Shown here one piece after another: positions 44,001 through 55,167 of a DNA stretch of 64,000 nucleotides. Within the stretch, counting starts at the first letter, position 1. Every line of letters begins with the position of its first letter. Source of the stretch: Ilex aquifolium (lineage: Eukaryota; Streptophyta; Magnoliopsida; Aquifoliales; Aquifoliaceae); assembly GCA_951799425.1 (NCBI GenBank), contig OX637391.1, positions 18,772,551 to 18,836,550 on the forward strand. The letters run 5' to 3'. A model generated the notes under the pieces. That model ran no database searches, had not been told where the DNA came from, and worked only from the letters and a program-made list of their open reading frames with translations. Made by a program: the position numbers and the translations under genes.

Positions 44001-46466
44001 TATAAAACCCGGGTAAATTGAACTTTTATGAAAAATGGAAAAATGGTAATCTGCTATTTCGGCACGGGTTGAAAATCTGAATTTTTCTAGGACTCGGATG
44101 ACGAAACGGACCTCACCGTTGGATTCATCTCGTGAAATTTAGTTATCGAGACAAATTTCGCCTAATTTCAGAGATAGTCGGATTTTTCACATTTTACGAG
44201 GCAGTCAGGCCTCGGGTGACCCAAAAATAATTTTTTTAATAAAATTTTGAAATTTGAAAAATAATTTAAAGAAAGTTCATAGAAAAATATTTAGAACTTG
44301 AACCGGGGCGAAATTTAATCGTTTCGGGATAAAAACGGATCCGAGAAAAGGGGACGTGTGGCGCGTTATGGACCAAACATTTAAAGAGTATAAATAGGGG
44401 AGAAAATCATTCACACTCAGCTAAATATGTTGGAGGAGAAGAGAGAGAAGAGAGGAGAAAAATCAAGATTTTAAACTTCTCTCTACGATCTACGGAGTTC
44501 TGTTGGTTGAATCGACTCGGGCCAAGAGTCAAAGTTCATCTACGCGACGAGGGCTATGCAACCACACCAAAAAGGAAGGATTTCACCAAAGTTCAAGAAA
44601 CTGGATTTTGGGAAATCAAAGGCTAAGAGCTTGGGTTGGGTTCTTGGAGTTTCCTACGGTTGCTTTACACTTCAAGATGTAGAGTTTTCTCCCTAATTAG
44701 GTTTATTTTCCAACCTAGGGTGTTTATATGGAATGGGTAGGTAGTTAGAGGTATATGACACTTACCTATTGCGATTATTTTGAAAAATGGGTATAGAAAT
44801 GGGTAGAATAAATTCTATATTGAATTGTGTATGTAGAAATTGCTTAACGTAATTTCTTGAGAAATGTGGGCATATTATGTGTTTACATAAATTTGTGCCT
44901 ATTATGGGTGTTTGATAAAATGCCTTGAATAATTGAAGTTTGTTGTTTTGATGAAATTGAAATAACATGCTTGGATGATGTGGTGAATTGAAATCATGTG
45001 CTTATGATGTGATTTACAATTGCAAATGTAAATGTTGATATGTGCTTATGATATATTGGCATTGTGATGATTTATGAAATTATATGCTTAGGATATAATT
45101 ACCCATGCTATATGTTGACATGTGGTTGCATTGGTCCATATGACATTCATAGCATATTGGACATGAGATTAATATTTGCAATTGTTCATTACATTTGCAT
45201 AGTACACCGGAAGCATTACATTTATGAGCATGAGGCATGAGTGTGGGGGTGTGTGCATGTTGTTGGGTCAAACACCATCCTTGGTGGTTGACAAGTGGAC
45301 TCGGTATAGTTGGACCAAGGTTCAACAGAGTCGCATGGGTTGCATGAAAAACTTGTGTCGGGTATAGCAAGAAGGGCTAGATACTCCCTCAAGTGCAAGA
45401 TCCGGTTACTGGTTTATACACTTCCGTTGGTGTAAGTCCAAAAAAGTGTATCGATGTGCGGAACAGGCGATGAGACACCAAAACTCCACTACCCAACAAA
45501 GACACATGATTTTGTTTTATAAAAAAATAGTCATTGGATGTATAACATTAATGACGGATTTATTACACATTGACATTGCTTTGTGTTGTGGGAGCCGGTG
45601 AGGGCTCGGGTTAAAGTGCATGAGTGAGTCTCATCTCATTTCATGGCATGGCATGGTAGAATTCTAACATTGAATTGCATATTCTTGTTTGGGATGGTTG
45701 TTGTTTGTTGAATGTTGCATGTGAACATTTTATATGCATTTAGGTTGGGGAGTAGCCTCTTTAGGAGATACCCTATTGAGCATGACTCACCCTTTATGGG
45801 AAAACATTTCAGGTGCGGGCTATACGCTGGTGGAAGGCTCTCACTTGGGGACTCAAAGATGAAGGAAAGTCGACTTGTGGCTTTTAAAACCATTTTTGTA
45901 AAACTTTTGTGGAATTTGGTCTTGGGCATGTAATTATATGGAAATAATTGTAATAGAACTTGTATAGACCATGTTTTATATGAAAAACTTTGTTATACAT
46001 GTGTTGGAATGTTGTGGAATGGATTGGAATGAATTGGAATTAAAAAATGAATGAATCGTAGGAGAATAGACAAAACCTTCCGGAAGGTTGAACAAAGCCT
46101 TCCGAAAGAAATTTTCCAATGGGCAAAACCTTCCGGAAGGTCTGACAAAAACCTTCCGGTTGGTTTTCCAAAAATCTGAAATTTTGAGAATGTTTTCCTA
46201 TGCTTTTGGGCTTTGAGTCATTTTATACAAATGATGCAAATGAACAATAATGGAGTATAAATAGTGGTTTATTGGACATCGGATGGGTGATGTGGTTTAA
46301 ATGTACACAGGTTATGTGTTTGGGAGCTCCCGGTACAAGGGAGACTCTGTCCAAACTTTTTATTGTTGTGCCATGATGTCGGGTTATGCGGCATTCACGG
46401 GTATTTTTGCGGGTTGATGGGTCATCAACGGGTTGACAAAGGACCCCCAGTTTTAGGGGCGTCACA
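44001..46466 (+). mobile_element. Solo LTR, chromovirus-type family C (2,466 bp)
   Basis: Begins TATAAAACCCGGG and ends GGGGCGTCACA; flanked by CTACC on both sides (43996-44000 and 46467-46471). It aligns over most of its length with the solo LTR at 27846 (e.g. AATTTTTCTAG.ACTCG.ATGA near the start). It has a TATAAATA box (44389-44396), a possible intron (44679-45812), a CCTTCCGGAAGG tract (46074-46163) and the shared 3' motif (46304-46356). Confidence 0.85.
46074..46163. repeat. CCTTCCGGAAGG palindrome tract in the family C LTR
   Basis: Four copies of the 12-base palindrome ACCTTCCGGAAGGT or a decayed form, spaced by 20-40 bases. It occupies the place where the family B LTR carries its GGTACC-type tract. 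Confidence 0.8.
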
Positions 46467-46471
46467 CTACC

Positions 46472-46720
46472 TATAAAAATACACATGTCTCATCGAGTTG
46501 TGTATTGTAAGATGAAAGGTCAAGGGAGAGAAATCAATTTTCAGGCAACACCAAAGGATCCTTCAATTCTTGATCAAGTAATTCAAAGGTTTGTATCAAT
46601 GGCTTTAGGTATGTCACATATGATGTTTTAATTCCGTATTATAGGTATGTGAAAATCATGATTGTTATAGATCTTGGAATTTGGGTTTGATTGATCTCTT
46701 GATCAAATTAAAGTTTACAT
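46472..46720 (+). repeat. Right LTR of the copia element, second part
   Basis: Resumes with TATAAAAATACACATGTC and matches the left LTR through ATCAAATTAAAGTTT. The right edge is approximate. Confidence 0.75.
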
Positions 46721-46793
46721 TAAAAACTAGCCCATTGCATCAATGAGTGTCATGCCTCACTTCAATGCCTAGGCCCTATCAGAACTTGTTGCC

Positions 46794-46795
<2 letters not shown>

Positions 46796-46825
<30 letters not shown>
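46796..46825. repeat. 30-base poly-G run
   Basis: An uninterrupted run of 30 G between GCCTT and AACCTTTCGCC. Long G runs are rare in plant DNA and can form G-quadruplexes; the exact length is easily mis-assembled. Confidence 0.95.
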
Positions 46826-46826
<1 letters not shown>

Positions 46827-47892
46827 ACCTTTCGCCTTGAATAAAAACTGAATTCTATGATCCATTAGCCCAGAACTTTACATCAACCTTGACATACCTT
46901 TTATCGAAATAATATTATTGTCCTCTATCGTATAACACCAAACTATATCCATAAATTGATAGATTTATACACATAGTTTAAACATTATTTTAGAGTGTTC
47001 GAGACCATGTCCGCATCCTACTTTTTCATAATGTGCCTCGTCAATGTGTCCAATTTGTACATGTATCATGTGTCTATGTCCATGCTTCAAAATCTGAAAC
47101 ATTCCTCAATGCTAGTCCAGTGATTTCTTATCTTTCCTGTTGTTATAGTTAAAAGAAAAATTCACACTGCAAACTTTTGGGTGCGAACACCCTCAGGCAT
47201 CTGCTAATGCTAATCACCACAAAATTAGAGAGTTCCACAAATTCCAACCCCTCCCTCTGTAAGTTTTTTTAAGCCACACAAAAGCTGATATTCTAAGGAG
47301 CTACAAGTGGCAATGCAAGGTATCTTAGAGCAACATATTATTTCAATCAAAATTCACATAAATACAAACTTGAAAGGCGACAACAGCCAACCCCTCCCTT
47401 TGTAAGTTGTTCTAAGCCACTCAAAACCTGATATTCTAAGAAGCTACAAATGGCAATGTAGGGTACCTTGCCAATTAGAGAGTTACTCAATGTTCAACCC
47501 CTTCCTTTCTAAGTTGTTCCAAGCCACTTAGAATTTGATGCTAGGAGGAGCAACAAAATTGCAATGTAGAGTACCTTACCATGGCATTCTATATCAAGCA
47601 AAATTCAGGCACATATGAAATTGGAGATGAATCCAAGCTATTTCCATAATCCAAATATTGCCACACTAATGAATGAATCCACATACGGACATGTAATGAA
47701 GAGTACAATGGGTAAGGCGTCTAGTTTGACATTTTCCATATCCAATAGGTTTATGAAGAAAAGCGGGCCCACTAATAGGCTTTGCTTAAGATCTAGTTCA
47801 CTGGTTTTTTTTTTTTCTAAAGTATTTAATGTTTTATGTGATTCTTATAAATGGTATTTATGGCCCTATTCTTTTTAAAACAGTCATGTGAC
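46826..47892. repeat. Intergenic DNA with three degenerate repeat units
   Basis: Near 47247, 47390 and 47496 a unit begins CCAACCCCTCC(C/T) or CAACCCCTTCC, followed by TAAGTT.TT..AAGCCAC and ..GGCAATG.A.GGTA.CTT. The units lie about 145 and 107 bp apart. No coding region is recognisable. Confidence 0.6.
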
Positions 47893-48214
47893 TGTCATGT
47901 GAGTTTTTAATTATTTTGGAGGGCTAAGATTAAAGAGTAATTAAAGTGATCAAGGGCTAAGATGGTAGGGTTCTTGTAACCTTAATATAAATACATCTTT
48001 ATGAGTCCTTGTGTAGGCAGTTTTCTCATATTCTTGTTCCAAAAAAATTAGAATTTTTGTCATTCATGGGTCTCTTTCCCCTAGAAAGTCATACATTCTT
48101 GTTCCGTCTTTGATTCTAGTGTTTTTTTCTTGTCTTACTGTTGAAAATTAATTAAAAAGCATTGATTCTTGCTCTAAACCACAATTCACAATAGATTTGA
48201 GTATTTTTGCTGCA
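47893..48214 (+). repeat. Candidate LTR of a Reina-like gypsy element
   Basis: TGTCATGTGAGTTTTTAATT to TTTTTGCTGCA, about 320 bp, the short LTR length usual for Reina-type chromoviruses. TAATATAAATAC (about 47981) could be its TATA region. A primer-site-like TTGGAATCATAACC (48220-48233, compare TTGGTATCAGAGCC) and gag follow. No partner LTR is present downstream. Confidence 0.55.
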
Positions 48215-48247
48215 TCAAATTGGAATCATAACCTTAGATTTACATCA

Positions 48248-50530
48248 TGTCCAGACGTAGTAAAGGTGATGGTGGAAGAGGAAATCAATTCCAACAAACT
48301 GAGATGGCTGAGATAAGGCGTATGATTGAAGATTTGTTGCGAGTGATACAAATGTTGTAGCAACGGGAACGAGCTGAAGTCTATATGGAGATAACGATAG
48401 GCAAATGTGACCCTTTTGACATAACAAAAGGAATTATGGAGGATGACAATGTAGTAGAACAGGAGAATCCTTTCCATGAAATCGAGCACAAAAACAATTT
48501 GAATTGGGGTGGATTGGAAGAGTGGTTGGTGCGTTCACTTCATTTGAATGGTGGAGAATTAAAATTAAAGTTGCATATTTTTTTGAAAAGATGCATGCTA
48601 AAAATTATTTAGATTGTGAAGCTAGTTTGGAAACCAATTTTGAGTGGAAACTCATGGCTGAAGACAAAAAGGTGCTATTTGTGAATCTTGAATTGAAGGA
48701 TACTGCACTTTAATGGTGGAAACGAATTGAGGGGCAACGATCTCGATAAGGCAAGCAAAAATATCCACATGGGGCCATATGGAAGGATTTTTTTCTAGTT
48801 GATTATGCAATGGAGCTATATAAAAGAATTCATTCTTTGAAACAAAGGGGTGTGATGGTGGAGGAGTATACATTTGAGTTGAACAATCTCGCTACTTAGG
48901 TTAGCTTGAGCAAGATTAATGAAGAAATGACGTCTCGTTATCTTCCGGGCTTGAACCACTCGATTAGGGAATAGATGGGGTGGTGTGTATGTTCAACCTA
49001 GAAAATGCTCACAAAATGCCTTAATGGCTGAAAAGAGAGAGTGACATTGTGGTGTGAGAAGATGATTATCTAGACGTGTTAATGGTGTTGCAGAAAAACA
49101 TTGATGCTTTCTGGGGCATTTGGAGTGAACAAAATGGCCTCAAAATTTGATCGGGAAGCTACTATAAATAACCAAACAGGTGGCTGAAGTAATGAGGTTG
49201 CTGATAGAGGTGAGAGGAAAGGCAATTGAACGGTTTGAGGGAAAATATGTTGTTTGTGAAAACAGTTCAAAGATGGGAATTGCTTCATAGCTTCCTTGTT
49301 TCACTAGTGGAGAAAAAAGACACGTATCTTTTGCATGTCCACAATGAGAAGTTAACTTAGTAGAGCTTGGTGATTAGGAAGAGGAAGGAGTGGAATCTAT
49401 CTATGATGAATATGCAGAGGATTGGAGGAGGAATAATATTTTTTGTACATGTTCTTTTTGTACTGGTAACATTTTGATGGGAGTAGTATCATCATTTCAA
49501 AGGAGGTCGTAAAGAAGTTGAAGTTACCAACCAAAAAACACTCTAATCTAATCCTTATAAGGTTGCTTGGTTAAATTTATTATAGGTAAAAGACTAATGA
49601 CGAAACTTGGTGTGATGTGGTACCCATGGACTCATCTCATATTATTATCTTGGGGATGCCATGGTTTTATGAGAAGGATATGATCCCTTACACAAAAGTA
49701 AATACATATTTTTTCAAGAAAAGTAGTAAGAATTTAACTTGTAGCCTCTAAAGGGAGAAGCTATAGTTTTTCCTAATTCAACAAGTTTAATGATAGTAAG
49801 AATTTAACTTTGCAACCTCTAAAGGAAGAACCAATGGTTTTTCCTAATTCTAGCAAGGTTAATGGCCTTATGGCTGCTAAAAAATTTGAAGTAGAGATTT
49901 AGAAGTGAGAATTATCAGTGCACTGATAGGCAGGAGTGTAACGGAGGCCAACAAATTGAATTCCATGATTATGGCTGCTCAAAAATTTGAAGTGGAGATT
50001 TAGAAGTGAGAATTATTAGTGCACTGATAGGCAGGAGTGTAACGGAGGCCAACAAATTGAATTCCATGATTATGCACTCTTTTCAAAGATTTTCAAGAGT
50101 TGTTTAATGAAGTGTTACCATGAGGCTTGCCACTAATGAGGAGCATACTACATGCCATTGATCGACTACCAAGTGTAGCTTTACCCAATCTACCAGCTTA
50201 TAGAATGTCACCCGCATGTAGGGTCGAAATGCACAAACAAGTTGAAGGGTAGCTTAACTAAGGTTTGATGCATGAAAGCAAAAGTTCTTGTGTTGTCCTA
50301 GCGTTACTTATGCTAAAAAAGGATGGTTCATGGAGAATGTGTGTGGATAGTCATGCCATAACAAGATTTTGGGTTTGAAGTAAAGTATCACTTTTTGATT
50401 CCTCACTTGGAAGACATGCTAGCCAAATCCAATGTGTATTCCAAGATAATTTTGAGGAGCATATATCAACAAATTCGAATGTGGAGTGGTGATGATTGGA
50501 AGATCACTTTCGAGTATGCTCTCTTCCTTC
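48248..50530 (+). pseudogene. Gypsy (Reina-like) gag-protease-RT fossil
   Basis: Starts MSRRSKGDGGRGNQFQQTEM; then blocks of a chromovirus Gag (ELYKRIHSLKQRGVMVEEYT near 48810, SRYLPGLNHSIRE near 48940), the end of a protease region (VPMDSSHIIILGMPWFYEKD near 49622) and the front of the reverse transcriptase (LPNLPAYRMSP near 50187, KKDGSWRMCVDS near 50316). It stops near 50530 where LINE-like sequence begins. Broken many times. RNase H, integrase and the 3' LTR are absent. Confidence 0.8.
49872..50073. repeat. 101-bp tandem duplication in the gypsy fossil
   Basis: GGCTGCT(A/C)AAAAATTTGAAGT...TTCCATGATTAT occurs at 49872 and again at 49973 with very few differences, so it is a late duplication inside an already old element. 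Confidence 0.85.
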
Positions 50531-50534
50531 ATGT

Positions 50535-50892
50535 CCTTTTGGAGATGGAGCTTTGATTTCTTAAGGATGAAACGAAAAAGAATTTGTTGAAATTTATTCA
50601 CTTTTGGGTATTCTAGATAATCTTTTGTTGAAGCCTTTTTCTTTGGATAAAAGGAGGTGGGGTTTTTCTTCCTCGGGGGAGTTTTCTTGTAAATCTCTTT
50701 TCAAGTTATTAATTACTAATCCTTGCTTACAAGTCTTCCAACCTTTATTTATGATTGGAAGTCTATGAATCCTCTAAAGGTTCAAAGTTTAGCATGGTTG
50801 CTTGCACATAAAAGACCAACACCAATGATATGCTCCAAAAAAAAGATCATTATGATTTCTTATATCGCAATGGTGTATTCTATGCAAGTGTG
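50535..50892 (+). pseudogene. LINE reverse transcriptase C-terminal fragment (zf-RVT region)
   Basis: One frame reads VEIYSLLGILDN, LDKRRWGFSSSGEFSCKSLF and VQSLAWLLAHKRPTPMIC: the end of a plant L1-like ORF2 with its zinc-binding-like zf-RVT region. The open stretch runs from about 50613 to a stop near 50850. It is an isolated piece without an endonuclease or a poly-A tail. It is joined on the left to the gypsy fossil and on the right to a hAT transposase pseudogene. Confidence 0.7.
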
Positions 50893-51846
50893 AGGAAAAA
50901 TATCATGCGCTTCATCCAACTTCCCAATGTCCTGCAACATTAAGTTCAATTAGTGAACTGCACATCGTGACTAAGATATTGTTCGAATCTCCTGCTACAA
51001 TAACCCCTCCACAACAACATAATTTGTAGCATTGTTAGTTACTAGATGCACCACATTTTCTACACCAACAAGTAACACCACCTCTATAAATAACTTAAAT
51101 AACATCTCTGGTGTCTTTGAAGCATCAGAAGCATCAGAAGCATCAACTAACTATAGAAACATTGTTTCTCTAGGACAATAGGCCAAGAAATTAATAAGAG
51201 TTTTCCTACACTGATGGTAGCACAACCAATCTTCTTCCATGTGATTTGAAAACTATGGACAAAATTTTTGAATTCTTTGAAATTCTTGTTCAACAAATAA
51301 CCACGAAGGTCATGAAAGTTAGGCCCTTATAACTACCACCATAACCTATACTTGCATCAAGCATAGGCCGATAATACTTGGAATTTAAAGCATTAAAGGG
51401 AATACAAGCATCAATCATCCATTTAGAAATAACAAGATCACACCTCTCTTTTGGCTCCTTACTTTGCACCACATTGTTAATAGTAGGCTGAGCACCTAGA
51501 GTAGTCCTTGGCACAAAGAAAGAGATAATTGTTTGATCCTTTATTCGTACATCCATTTTAGGTGTGGATTTACCTCGACTTCCACCAACGGAAATGCTCT
51601 TTCCCTTAAAAGAGAATGGGAGTTCTTGAACATCATCATTCTCTTGCATGTACTCTAGCTTTTCATAATTTCTAAACCCCAGTCCATATTGATTTGTTTC
51701 CTCGTAATCTTATTGCTTCTTTTCTTGTTCATAATACTTTCTAAAAACAATTTCATTTTAAGGCTCACATTGGGAAGATATCTAGTACATCGTTCTGCTG
51801 CTCCTTTAATCCCCCACCAGATGTTGTTTGAATCTGTTGATACCAC
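50893..51846 (-). pseudogene. hAT-family transposase pseudogene (BED/DUF659 type)
   Basis: Read on the minus strand. A degenerate BED-type zinc-finger region (STDSNNIWWGIKGAAERC, about 51790-51840) is followed by the 51290-51649 open stretch with KERCDLVISKWMIDACIPFN, the DUF659-type start of plant hAT transposases. Then come blocks TWKKIGCATISVG, NVVHLVTNNATNYVVVEGLL and MLQDIGKLDEAHDI (near 50900), which match the catalytic region in order. Frameshifts and stops separate the blocks (for example a stop after NYVVVEGLL), and the C-terminal dimerisation domain is missing at the LINE junction. No terminal inverted repeats found. It is not the partner of the 746-bp hAT element in any way I can show. 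Confidence 0.78.
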
Positions 51847-51849
51847 TAC

Positions 51850-53480
51850 TCTTTATAACCACATTAAAAAGGTTGTTTACATACACCTTGGAAGAAAGAG
51901 TGAAGGCATCAGAAAATGCCTCTATCGATTGGGTTGAGTGCATATTAGAAAATGGTCTAGAAAATCTGAACCAACAAATAGGATTGGAAGATCTTCAGTC
52001 TGTGCCTGCTAATCTGGATGATATAAAAGTAGATGTTCAAGATTTATTAGAAGAAGTGGACTTGGGGGACAATACTGATAATAAACCTATCTATGTCAGT
52101 GCAGTCCTTGGTACTCATTTTAAGCAGAGGCTAGTTGAATTACTAAAAAAATTCAAGGATTGCTTAGCATGGAGTTATGAAGAAATTCCTGGTTTAGACA
52201 GATCCTTGGTGGAACACAGATTTCCAATTAAAAAGGGTTTTCATGCTCATAAACGACCACCTAGAAGAATGAACATCGAAGTGACACTACTGGTGAAAGA
52301 AGTAATTGAAAGGCTACTAAAAGCAAGTTTCAGAAGGATTGCCAGATATGTAGAATGACTTTCTCATGTCGTTCCTGTAATAAAGAAGAAAATTGGAAAA
52401 TTCAGGGTCTGTACAGATTTTAGAAACCTAAACACCGCAACTCCTAAAGATGAATATCCTATGCCTATAGCAGACATCTTGATTGATTCTACAAGTAGGC
52501 ATGCTATTTTAAATTTTATGGATGAAAATGCTGGATATAATCAAATATTTATAGTAGAAGAGGATGTCCAAAAGACTGTCTTTAGGTGCCCAGGTGCATT
52601 GGGGACTTATGAATGGGTGGTAATGTCATTTGGCCTTAAGAATGCAGATGCCAAATATCAGAGGGCAATGGACCTTATCTTCCATGACATGATAGGAAAA
52701 TCATTGGAGTTATACATCGATGATGTGGTTATCAAGTCCAATGATCAAGAATCACATCAGGAGAGCCTAAGAAAGGCCTTTCAAAGGATGAGAATGCACA
52801 GCTTGAAAATGAATCCTCTGAAATGTGCATTCGATGTTTCTGCTGCAATTTCCTGGGATTTTTGGTCCATCAGAGAAGAATTGAAGTGGGCAAAGGTAAA
52901 TCCAAGGCCATTTTTTAGGCCTAGGCACCAGTTAACAAGAAAGAATTACGAAGGTTTTTTGGCCAAGTGAATTTCCTGAGAAGGTTCATTTCAAACCTTG
53001 CAGGAAAAACAATGGCTTTCTTGCCTTTGTTAAAGCTTAAGTTAGAAGCCGATTTCAGATGGGAGGAAGTGCATCAAAGGGCTTTCAAGGAAATCAATGA
53101 ATATTTAATAAAGCCTCCTGTATTGATGCCACCTAAGGAAGGCAAGGCATTGAAGTTGTATATCTCAGTAGGAAAAGAGTCTATTGACATCCTTTTAGGA
53201 CAAGATAATGATCAAAGCCATGAGCAAGCAATTTATTACCTAAGTAGGAAATTAAATAGTGTGGAAAGTAATTATTTTTCCATAGAGAAATTATGCTTGG
53301 CTTTGTATTTCTCAGCAATAAAACTAAAGCATTATTTACTTTCATTTATCTTGTGCATTATCGCTTAGACTGATATAGTCAAGTACATGCTCACACGACC
53401 CTTATTGAGAGGGAGAATGGGATAATGGATTCTTGCCTTAACATAATACTATTTTCAATTTGTGCCACATAAGGCAAATA
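51850..53480 (+). pseudogene. Tat reverse transcriptase and first RNase H
   Basis: Recognisable motifs in order: WSYEEIPGLDRSLVEHRFPI (front of the RT), KFRVCTDFRNLN, VVMSFGLKNADAKYQRAM and LYIDDVVIKS (the YxDD catalytic box), NFLRRFISNLAGK, then the RNase H region ending IYYLSRKLNSVESNYFSIEK. The YIDDVVIKS and PG-L-DRS style are of the Tat/Athila branch. A decayed copy; no product is expected. Confidence 0.85.
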
Positions 53481-53554
53481 AGGGCCAAGTTTTGGCTGAC
53501 TTTCTAGGAAACCACCAAAGCATCCTCATTGAATAAGATTTGTTCGAAGTAGGC

Positions 53555-53985
53555 CGCATGGAAATGATACCTTGGAAATTAATGTTTGATGGGTTGAAGA
53601 ATGAAGGAGGATTAGGAGCTAGTATTGTGTTAGTATCGCCAGAAGGCAGGATGTTCTAGTTCGCTTATCAATTGGATGAGACATGGGTTATGTCGAATAA
53701 CCAGGCTGAATATGAAGTTTTTATCATAGGCCTAGAAATAGCCTTGGACATGAAAGTTAAGGATCTGTTGGTTGTGGGAGATTCATAGTTGGTGATTAGA
53801 CAAGTGCAAGGTTGGTATAAATATAATCACCTCGCACTAGAAAAGTGCATTATAAGAGTGCAGTCCCTCATACAGGGCTTCAAGGATGTTCAGTTTGAAC
53901 ATGTTATGAGACTTCATAATGAAATGGCCCAAGTGGCCTCTGGACTAAGGATTCCATAAGGGATGAGTGAAAGGGTCATCAAAAT
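53555..53985 (+). pseudogene. Second RNase H region of the Tat element
   Basis: WKLMFDGLKNEGGLGASIVL (near 53575) followed by MSNNQAEYEVFIIGLEIALD, DLLVVGDS and LHNEMAQVASGL: the layout of the additional RNase H that Tat elements acquired downstream of their own. It supports the Tat assignment. Broken. Confidence 0.75.
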
Positions 53986-54149
53986 TCAGAAAAGGCATTT
54001 GACAACAATGATGGCATGGCCAGTCGACATCCTAGCTATCGAGATGGAAGAAAAAGATTGGAGGTTTCCTATTATTAGGTACCTGTAAGATCCATCTCAG
54101 AAAGCAGAAGGACTAATGGCTCAATTTCTATCGACAGTAATCAAATTAA

Positions 54150-54800
54150 ACAATTATAGGGGCAGAAATAACAAAGTTTGCATCTGAACAAGGCATACAA
54201 CTGCTAAATTCATCACCCTATTATGCTCAGGCCAATGGGCAAGAAAAATTGACTAAAAAAACATTGAAGTCAATCCTAGAAAAGACTATAGAAGATAACA
54301 CAAGGCAGTGGCATGAGTTGTTGCCAAATGTTTTATGGGCATATAGAACTTCTAAGAAGACTAGCACAAGAACGACACCATTCGAATTGGTCTATGGGTA
54401 TGATGTTGTAATACCTATGAAGATAACAGAAAAATCAATAAGGGTGTTAGAGCACCAGGGTATGTCAACAGAGGTGTATTCTCAAGCTATGTTCCTTGAA
54501 TTGGAAGATATAAGGGGAGTCGACTGGAAGCATTAAACCATATCCAAATACAGAAAAAGAAGATAGAAATGACTTATAATAGAAAAGTTAAGTTCAAAAG
54601 ATTTTCAGAAGGGGATTTATTTTGGAAAGTCATTTTACCTTTTGGGGAGTAAAGATAAAGAATAAGGCAAGTGGTCCCCCACTTGGGAGGTACCTTTTAA
54701 GGTAGGAATAATATTAAGAGGTGGAGCCTACACTTACAGTCTTTAGAGGTAGAATGGCATATGAAACCCATTAATGGAAGATACTTAAAAATATATTATC
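54150..54800 (+). pseudogene. Tat integrase, C-terminal half
   Basis: FASEQGIQLLNSSPYYAQAN precedes an open stretch (54249-54536) with RQWHELLPNVLWAYRTSKK and TTPFELVYGYDVVIP, the last third of the integrase core; WEVPFKV near 54690 is the C-terminal region. The zinc-binding front of the integrase was not found. Confidence 0.8.
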
Positions 54801-54880
54801 CAACCATGTGGGATTCTTATAACATTAATTAAAGATATTATCCAACCATGTAGGATTCTTATAACATTAATTAGAGACTG
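54796..54880. repeat. 42-bp tandem duplication
   Basis: TATTATCCAACCATGT(G/A)GGATTCTTATAACATTAATTA occurs twice head to tail at the end of the integrase remnant. Confidence 0.8.
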
Positions 54881-55162
54881 AATTGCCAAAGAAACAGAAG
54901 AAATGTCTATTTCTTGAAAAGTTACTCACAAAGTAAAGAGGCCACAAGAGTTGGCCGTTACATAAGATATAATTAAGAAATACATGGAAATATCGATAAA
55001 AACATTTGTCATCTAAGCCATCTTTGTTGACTAGGGATCCTTCCTAGGTTTTTTCTTCCTCTAAGATGAGTCAGAAGAGTTCTCTATCTCATGTGAAGGT
55101 TCAGTAGAAGCAAGAGTTCTATTGGTAGTAGTCCCTTAAGGAGATGGAGAAAATGGTGAATC
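54881..55162 (+). other. 3' noncoding region of the Tat element
   Basis: No gene in the plus sense. Words such as TTTTTTCTTCCTCTA(A/G)GATGA recur at about 55040 and 56763, on both sides of the inserted solo LTR, so this region contained a local repeat before the insertion. Confidence 0.5.
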
Positions 55163-55167
55163 AGCTT

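Larger units (their letters stand above)
34587..46720 (+). mobile_element. Decayed Ty1/copia element with three nested insertions
   Basis: Left LTR from TGTAAGAATTAATG (34587), right LTR from TGTAAGAATTAATA (43782) preceded by a typical copia polypurine tract AAGTGGGAGAA. Blocks resembling copia GAG-pre-integrase, integrase, reverse transcriptase and RNase H follow one another in the right order. Three later insertions (39576-42344, 42531-43276, 44001-46466) with their target duplications sum to about 6.0 kb; without them the element is about 6.1 kb, normal for copia. It is old and broken in many places. No target duplication could be shown at its own ends. Confidence 0.85.

Noticed and set aside
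46223-46486. Minus-strand frame at the end of the family C LTR, and the similar one at 30319-30594
   Set aside because: Both arise from the same conserved LTR 3' sequence read backwards; the nucleotide motif, not a protein, is what is conserved.
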